Assembly (NCBI GenBank): GCA_900757495.1
Contig: CAAENX010000019.1
Coordinates: forward strand, 36,020 to 100,019
Length of the DNA: 64,000 nucleotides
Source: an uncultured Collinsella sp.
GTDB taxonomy: Bacteria; Actinomycetota; Coriobacteriia; Coriobacteriales; Coriobacteriaceae
Direction: 5' to 3'
The notes under the pieces are model-generated. The model searched no databases. It was not told the origin of the DNA and worked only from the letters and a program-made list of their open reading frames with translations. Positions 59,075 to 64,000 of this stretch are shown in pieces. Made by a program: the position numbers and the translations under genes. Within the stretch, counting starts at the first letter, position 1, and every line of letters begins with the position of its first letter.

Positions 59075-60511
59075 TTAAAGCTCTAATTCATTCAAACGGA
59101 GGATCGCAACAATATAAATCTTGAGCGCCTGCTTGAGCTGCTCCTCGTTGGCGCACTCGTTGGGGCCGTGCATCTGGCCGCCCCACGCGGGCAGCTCAAG
59201 GCCGGTCTCCTCGGGGCCAAACGACACGGCGCGGGCAAAGTTGCGTGCGTACGTGCCGCCACCCATGGCGAAGGGCTCGGCATGCTTGCCCGTAAACTCG
59301 TTATAGGTATCGATAAGCGCCTTCACGGCCGGATCGTCGGCAGACACCGAGAACGGCACCTTTGCACGACCCACACGACACGACACGCCAAAGCGGCCCA
59401 CGAGCGGCTCGAGCTGCTCGCGGATGGTATCGGCACTGGTGCTATCGGGGAAACGCACGTCGATGACCTGCTCAATGTGGCCATCCACCACGCGGATGAC
59501 GCCGGGGTTGCACGTGAGCGGGCCAAACGCGGGGCTCGTCGCGTCGATACCCAGGCCGCGGCCATAGGCGTCCGCATGCACAAAGGCCAGAAACTTGACA
59601 AACTCGTGCTCGGCAGGCGTCAGCAGGCGCTCGTCGCGCGCACCAAACGCGTCCTCGGCCTCGCGCAGGTACGTCACGATCAGGCCGACGGCGTTGATCG
59701 TCCCCTCGGGCATCGAGGCATGGCCACCGATACCGTGCGCAAAAATCTGGGCATGGCCGTTCTCGAGCGCCGTAATCTCCAGGCGGTCGGCGTTCTCAAC
59801 GGGCGCCGGCAGCTCATCGGCGGCAATCGCAAGCTCACAGATAGACTGCGACGGAATAGCGTTGCTCGCCTCGGCACCGCTCCACGACACAATGCGCCCG
59901 CCGTCAATCTTGGAGCTCACGAACGTCGCCCCAAACTGGCCCTTCTCGGCATTGCAGACCGGGAACTCGGCATCGGGCGTAAACAGGAAATCGGGGTCTG
60001 CATAGTTCTCCAGATAATGGTGAACGTCGGACATGCCCACTTCCTCATCGCAGCCCAGCAGCGCGCGGAAGGTATAGCGCGGGGTGATGCCGTGCTTGAG
60101 CAGATAGGCGCCGGCGTAGAGCGACAGCACAGCCGGACCCTTGTCGTCGATCACGCCGCGACCGAGCAGCCAGCCCTCGCGGCGCTCCATCGCAAACGGA
60201 TTGGTATTCCAGCCCGGGCCGGCGGGCACCACGTCCACATGGCAAATGGTCGCGAGCTGCTTGTCGCCGCGGCCCGGGATATCGGCAATGCCCACATAGC
60301 CCTCGTCGTCGCTCGTCTGGTAGCCGAGCTTTTGCGCAATGCCGAGCGCGCAATCGAGCGCGTCACGGACCGGGTGGCCAAACGACGCGCCGGGCTCCGC
60401 ATCGGCAGAAACTGCCACGGACGGATAACTCACCAGCTGCTCGATATCGGCGACGACATCTTCCCAGACCTCGTCGACATACTCAGCGACGCTCTGCTCC
60501 ACCTGATTCAT
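59075..60511 (-). CDS. PepV-like M20 dipeptidase
   Basis: A 478-residue zinc dipeptidase of the M20 family (PepV/Sapep group). Metal ligands: TICHVDVVPAG (His), RGVIDDKGPAVL (Asp, DDKGP), LLGCDEEVGMSDVHHY (Glu-Glu), FTPDAEFPVC (Asp) and QMHGPNECANEEQL (His). HGIGGHASMPEGTINA is the lid-domain histidine region. It cleaves dipeptides in the cytoplasm. The ATG at 60511 follows AAGGAGG by 6 bases. Confidence 0.93.
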   Translation of the reverse strand: MNQVEQSVAEYVDEVWEDVVADIEQLVSYPSVAVSADAEPGASFGHPVRDALDCALGIAQKLGYQTSDDEGYVGIADIPGRGDKQLATICHVDVVPAGPGWNTNPFAMERREGWLLGRGVIDDKGPAVLSLYAGAYLLKHGITPRYTFRALLGCDEEVGMSDVHHYLENYADPDFLFTPDAEFPVCNAEKGQFGATFVSSKIDGGRIVSWSGAEASNAIPSQSICELAIAADELPAPVENADRLEITALENGHAQIFAHGIGGHASMPEGTINAVGLIVTYLREAEDAFGARDERLLTPAEHEFVKFLAFVHADAYGRGLGIDATSPAFGPLTCNPGVIRVVDGHIEQVIDVRFPDSTSADTIREQLEPLVGRFGVSCRVGRAKVPFSVSADDPAVKALIDTYNEFTGKHAEPFAMGGGTYARNFARAVSFGPEETGLELPAWGGQMHGPNECANEEQLKQALKIYIVAILRLNELEL

Positions 60512-60565
60512 GGACGGCCTCCTTACCAATGAGCGGCGAGCGTGCCCGCCCCTCACATTACGTCA

Positions 60566-61234
60566 TTAGATAGCGAAAAGTTTAGCAAGCTCGGCCACCG
60601 AGTGCACCACCGCATCAGCGCCCGCGGCCTCATGCTCACCCGGCGCCGCCGCGCCCGAATAGATGCCGATGCACGGCACGCCCATCGCGTGCGCGCCCTC
60701 CACATCGTTAAAGCGGTCGCCAATCATCACGGCCTCGTCCGCGGTCGCGCCCAGGGCCGCCAGGGCATCGCGGACCGAATCCGCCTTGGTCTCGCGCCCC
60801 TGCGGCGGATTCATGCCAACCACGGCTTCGAACTGGCAAAGCCCCAGCTCACGCACCATATCGATGCACTTCGCCTCCATGCGCGACGTCGCCACGGCCA
60901 TACGCTTGCCCTGGGCGGCCAACCCATCCAGCAGCTCGGGGATCCCATCGAACACGGGGTACTCTTCCGGTCCCAGCTCATCGAAAAAGGCACGGTACTC
61001 GTCGGCCACCACAAGCGACTCCTCGCGCGTAAAGCCGTAAAAGTCGTGAAAGCTCTTCCACAGGGGCGGCCCGATCATGCGGCGCAGGTCACCCATCTGT
61101 GCCTCCGAAAACCCGCGCGCAGCCAGCGTCTTGCGCGTCGAGGTCATCACTGCCCGACCCGTATCGGCCACCGTGCCGTCAAAATCGAACAGCACAACCG
61201 GCCGCCTGTATATCTCCAGTGCCTCCATCGGCAT
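60566..61234 (-). CDS. HAD hydrolase, phosphoglycolate phosphatase-like
   Basis: A 222-residue HAD phosphatase with helical cap. VVLFDFDGTVADTGRAVMTS is motif I, MAVATSRMEAKCIDMV motif II, KADSVRDALAALG motif III (Lys), and AVMIGDRFNDVEGAHAMGVPCIGIYSG motif IV. It resembles Gph/PpaX-type enzymes for phosphoglycolate, pyrophosphate or nucleotides. The first ATG (61234) follows GGGGAAGAG; a second at 61228 is close. It lies downstream of, and divergent from, the second DegV gene. Confidence 0.9.
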   Translation of the reverse strand: MPMEALEIYRRPVVLFDFDGTVADTGRAVMTSTRKTLAARGFSEAQMGDLRRMIGPPLWKSFHDFYGFTREESLVVADEYRAFFDELGPEEYPVFDGIPELLDGLAAQGKRMAVATSRMEAKCIDMVRELGLCQFEAVVGMNPPQGRETKADSVRDALAALGATADEAVMIGDRFNDVEGAHAMGVPCIGIYSGAAAPGEHEAAGADAVVHSVAELAKLFAI

Positions 61235-61384
61235 CACTCTTCCCCAGTTGACGATTTCCACACCACCACTTCAAACTGTTGACTATTCAACAATTGAACC
61301 TAGTAATGTAGAACGACTCCACTATACTTGTCGCACCTTGCTCTCAGAAGGCGGCGCGCAAACGCCCCAACGAAAGGTGCAATT

Positions 61385-62245
61385 ATGTCTTTTGCCATCA
61401 TAACCGACTCCACGTCGGACATCTCCCCCGCCCGCGCCCAAGAGCTCGGCATTTACGTGATTCCGCTGCATGTGATTATCGAGGGCGAGGACCTGCTCGA
61501 CCAAGTGCAGATTACCGCCCAGGAGTACGTCGCCCGCATGGCCGGCTCCGAGCAGCTGCCGCACACCTCGCAGCCGAGCGCCGGCGAGTTCAAGGAGCTC
61601 TTTGATCGCGTGCTCGCCGACGGCCACGACAGTGCCATCTTTATCTCGCTATGCAGCGAGTGGTCCGCCTGCTATGCCAATGCCAGCCTGACGGCCGAAA
61701 CGCACGAGCTCGACGTGCGCTGCATCGACTCGCGCACCGGCTCGGGTGCCGAGGGCCTGCTGGTGGAGTATGCGCTGACCATGTGCGAGGACGGCCGCAG
61801 TCTGGACGAGACCGAGGCTCAGATCCGCGCGACGCTGCCCGACGCACACCTGTTGCTGATTCCCCGCACGCTCGAGAACCTGGTCAAGAACGGCCGCGCG
61901 CCCAAGCTTGCTGGGCAGCTGACGCAGATGCTCAACATTCGCCTGGCCGTTTCGCCGGAGTGGAAATCGGGCGAGATCAAGGCCGTCAAAAAGGGCCGCG
62001 GCGCCAAGCGCATCGTCGCCAACACTATGGCCGATTGCCTCGCATTTTTGGCCGAGCATCCGGGTTCCAGCGTGCGCGTGCTCACGACCGGCGCCGCCGA
62101 GGAGCAGGAGCTCGTCAACCAAGCGCTCGCAGGCCAGGACTACGTAGACGCCGGCACCGGCCCCATCGGCTGCACCATCGCCACCCACGTAGGCGTCGAT
62201 GCCATCGCCATCAGCTACTGTCCCCGCTACCAACCTGCCAATTAG
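61385..62245 (+). CDS. DegV family protein, second copy
   Basis: A 286-residue DegV/FakB-like protein: FAIITDSTSDISPARAQELGI, IFISLCSEWSACYANA (ligand/phosphate loop), LIPRTLENLVKNGRAP and CTIATHVGVDAIAISY. It should bind a fatty acid for phosphorylation by FakA, as for the family. It is only moderately similar to the copy at 8480-9334, so the ligands may differ. The ATG at 61385 follows AAAGG by 7 bases; a 19-codon upstream extension lacks a site. A TATACT box lies at 61323-61328. Confidence 0.9.
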   Translation: MSFAIITDSTSDISPARAQELGIYVIPLHVIIEGEDLLDQVQITAQEYVARMAGSEQLPHTSQPSAGEFKELFDRVLADGHDSAIFISLCSEWSACYANASLTAETHELDVRCIDSRTGSGAEGLLVEYALTMCEDGRSLDETEAQIRATLPDAHLLLIPRTLENLVKNGRAPKLAGQLTQMLNIRLAVSPEWKSGEIKAVKKGRGAKRIVANTMADCLAFLAEHPGSSVRVLTTGAAEEQELVNQALAGQDYVDAGTGPIGCTIATHVGVDAIAISYCPRYQPAN

Positions 62246-62371
62246 GGACAGGTTTATTTTGGCAGGTTTTATCTGGGCAAACGTTAAACGGTAACAAAGG
62301 CTTGCCTGGCAAGATCGGACATGCCAAAGCCGTCGAACAACCGAAGTACACCCAGCCACAACAAAGCCATC

Positions 62372-62412
62372 ACGCCGACGCGCCGCAACTCAAGGCGCGC
62401 CGGCGTCTTTTT
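62372..62412 (+). terminator. DegV gene terminator
   Basis: ACGCCGACGCGCC and GGCGCGCCGGCGT form a stem with a TCTTTTT tail, 127 bases after the stop. The rest of the 62246-62506 gap holds no recognisable gene. Confidence 0.75.
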
Positions 62413-62520
62413 AGGAGTCGCGGCGGAAAAGGGGCCGTTTTAGCCAAAAGGCCGCGAAACGCTTCCCATTACGCCGCAACTTCATTGCCGCCCAGGTAGC
62501 GCACAGAGATGTGGTGTAAG

Positions 62521-62540
62521 AGGCGGGGCATGCCCCGCCT
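62521..62540. repeat. 20-bp perfect palindrome inside the IS left end
   Basis: AGGCGGGGCATGCCCCGCCT is fully self-complementary and lies between the left terminal repeat and the transposase, where it could block transcription entering from outside. Confidence 0.75.
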
Positions 62541-62620
62541 CCGCCCTTTCTTGAAAGGGAGGGGACACCGCCTAGAATTCGTCGTTGGAGTAATGAAGGT
62601 GACGAATGGAAGGAAAGGCG

Positions 62621-63940
62621 ATGCCCCAAGAAGAGAGTGTACTGCGCCTCGGCCGCGACGAGGCCCTCGAGGCGGCGAGGCTTTGGCAGGAGTGCGGCGA
62701 CGCGCGCGAGTTCGCGTGCAGGGTGCTGGGCAGCGTGATGAACGCGCTGATGGACTCCGAGGCCCAGCAGATGTGCGGCGCGAGCCGCAACGAGCGCAGC
62801 GACGGCAGGGAGAACAGCCGCAACGGCTACCGCCCCAGGTCGCTCAAGACCGCCGTGGGCGACGTGGAGCTCGAGATACCCAAGCTCAGGCACGGCACCT
62901 ACTACCCCGAGGGCATGCTCGCGCGATGGTCGCGCGTCGACACCTCGGTGGCCGCCATCGTGCAGGAGATGTACGTATGCGGCGTGTCCACCCGCAAGGT
63001 CGAGCGCGTGGCGTCCAAGCTGGGCATATCCTCGCTGTCGAGCTCGGAGGTCTCGAGCCTCTGCTCCGACCTCGACGCCGAGGTGGCGGAGTTCCGCCGC
63101 CGCGACCTGTCGGGCACGCCGTGCTGCTACCTGTGGCTCGACGCCACCTACATGAGCTGCAGGGTCGGCTCGTCGGTCGTCTCGCAGGGCGTCGTGACCG
63201 CGATCGGGCTGGGCGCCGACGGGCGCAAGCACTTCCTGGGCTGCGACGTGGTCGACACCGAGAGCGAGGACTCCTGGGCGGCATTCCTCGGCGGGCTGCG
63301 CGAGCGCGGGCTGGCCGGCGTTCGCCTCGTGGTCTCCGACAGCCACGCCGGGCTCGTGGCCGCCGTCTCGCGCCTGTTCCAGGGCTGCGCCTGGCAGCGC
63401 TGCGTGACGCACCTGCAGCGCAACCTCCAGAGCGCCTGCTCGGGCAGGCCCGAGGACTCCAAGGCGGCCGTCAGGGACCTCGTGCACGCCGCGGTCTACC
63501 AGGACGACCCCGACCTCGCGCGCTGCGTGTGGGCCGAGGCGGCGCCCTGGGTGGCGTCGGTGTCCGCCAGGGCCGGCGAGGTCTTCGAGCAGGCCGAGGA
63601 CTCCGCGCTGGCGTTCACGGCCTTCCCCAGGGCGCACTGGGCCAAGCTCCGCACCAACAACGTCCAGGAGCGCGCCAACCGCGAGATCAAGCGCCGCTAC
63701 AGGGTCGTGCAGTCCTTCCCCTCGAGGGAGTCGATGCTGCGCCTGACGTGCGCGAGCCTCATGGAGACCGAGGGACAGTGGTCCCAGCAGCGCGTGTTCT
63801 CCGAGGCCTCGGCCGCCGAGGGCTTCGCCGAGCCCGCGGACAGGCCGGCCCCGACAGAGGGGAGGCGCCGCGCGCTCGGGCGGCGCGCCAGGGAGATAGT
63901 GGACGAGATAGTCGAGAGGCGCGGTCTCAAGAAGGAGTAA
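62621..63940 (+). CDS. IS256-family transposase
   Basis: A 439-residue DDE transposase (mutator superfamily). The catalytic residues are in YLWLDATYMSCR (D), LVVSDSHAGLVAAV (D) and RTNNVQERANREIKRR (E, with the NxxER motif). The N-terminal half has the RSRNxYRxR-like DNA-binding block (SRNGYRPRSLKTAVGDVELEIP). The ATG at 62621 follows GGAAAGG by 4 bases; the ATG at 62606 is an alternative. The gene is intact and should allow cut-and-paste movement. Confidence 0.93.
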   Translation: MPQEESVLRLGRDEALEAARLWQECGDAREFACRVLGSVMNALMDSEAQQMCGASRNERSDGRENSRNGYRPRSLKTAVGDVELEIPKLRHGTYYPEGMLARWSRVDTSVAAIVQEMYVCGVSTRKVERVASKLGISSLSSSEVSSLCSDLDAEVAEFRRRDLSGTPCCYLWLDATYMSCRVGSSVVSQGVVTAIGLGADGRKHFLGCDVVDTESEDSWAAFLGGLRERGLAGVRLVVSDSHAGLVAAVSRLFQGCAWQRCVTHLQRNLQSACSGRPEDSKAAVRDLVHAAVYQDDPDLARCVWAEAAPWVASVSARAGEVFEQAEDSALAFTAFPRAHWAKLRTNNVQERANREIKRRYRVVQSFPSRESMLRLTCASLMETEGQWSQQRVFSEASAAEGFAEPADRPAPTEGRRRALGRRAREIVDEIVERRGLKKE

Positions 63941-64000
63941 TATCGGGACTTGCAGCGACGGACCTCAGGACGCTCTTACACCACGTCTGCGCGCGCCACC

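Larger units (their letters stand above)
62507..63988 (+). mobile_element. IS256-family insertion sequence
   Basis: Terminal inverted repeats AGATGTGGTGTAAGAG (62507) and its near-perfect complement CTCTTACACCACGTCT (ending 63988), 15 of 16 matching, bound a single transposase gene. Length about 1.48 kb is normal for IS256. A target duplication is not evident, so the exact edges may shift by a few bases. Confidence 0.85.

Noticed and set aside
62499..63997. Target-site duplication of the IS256 element
   Set aside because: The flanking 8-base words (GCGCACAG and GCGCGCGC) agree at only some positions, so no duplication can be claimed.

Overview
The window looks like a chromosomal segment of a high-GC Gram-positive gut actinobacterium of the class Coriobacteriia, most probably Collinsella. 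The evidence is GC-rich codon use throughout, AAAGGA/GGAGG ribosome-binding sites, a phosphoenolpyruvate carboxykinase, the Coriobacteriia-style palindromic repeats ending in CCACCACAAAGG, and the kinds of core genes present. No 16S gene is in the window, so the genus is an inference.

Positions 1-17.8 kb are core genome. On the minus strand lie proB, pncB, a coiled-coil tail-anchored protein, tRNA-Ala(CGC), a PflX-type radical SAM protein, an MGMT-like protein, a DegV protein with a MarR regulator, a B3/B4-domain protein, pckA and a metallophosphoesterase. On the plus strand lie a probable 6S RNA, a WecA/TagO-type glycosyl-phosphotransferase, trpS, a flippase-like membrane protein and a K+/H+ antiporter.

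Positions 17.8-35.3 kb are a defence island, read on the minus strand from 34.8 kb down. It holds a type 1 BREX system in the order brxA, brxB, brxC, pglX, pglZ, brxL. Here pglX is split into two genes (an 836-residue methyltransferase/recognition part and a 322-residue C-terminal part), and a separate 218-residue HEPN-type gene with an intact RX4H motif lies between the halves. After brxL come a 450-residue protein and a 65-residue acidic protein, neither recognised. A DUF3800 gene follows, behind a promoter that carries a near-consensus Gram-positive SOS box. The brxA start codon is fused to a run of ten G residues, a candidate slippage switch. An antitoxin-like gene without a visible toxin lies on the far side. 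BREX proteins are known to methylate host DNA and block phage replication; the added genes suggest a layered defence module.

Positions 35.4-52 kb hold serC-serA, a 28-bp terminal-inverted-repeat element, two paralogous proteins with a DUF559/Vsr-like PD-(D/E)XK nuclease domain (38.1 and 47.2 kb), peptidase, phosphatase, nitroreductase and transporter genes, and a zinc/cadmium-type efflux cluster. That cluster (ArsR sensor, HMA protein, P-type ATPase) has three matching operators.

Positions 51.7-64 kb hold a DtxR/MntR regulator, a HAD phosphatase, an ABC-F protein, the pstSCAB phosphate transporter, a PepV-like dipeptidase, a second HAD hydrolase, a second DegV protein and an IS256-family insertion sequence at the right edge. 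Palindromic repeats and hairpin terminators are scattered through most intergenic gaps.
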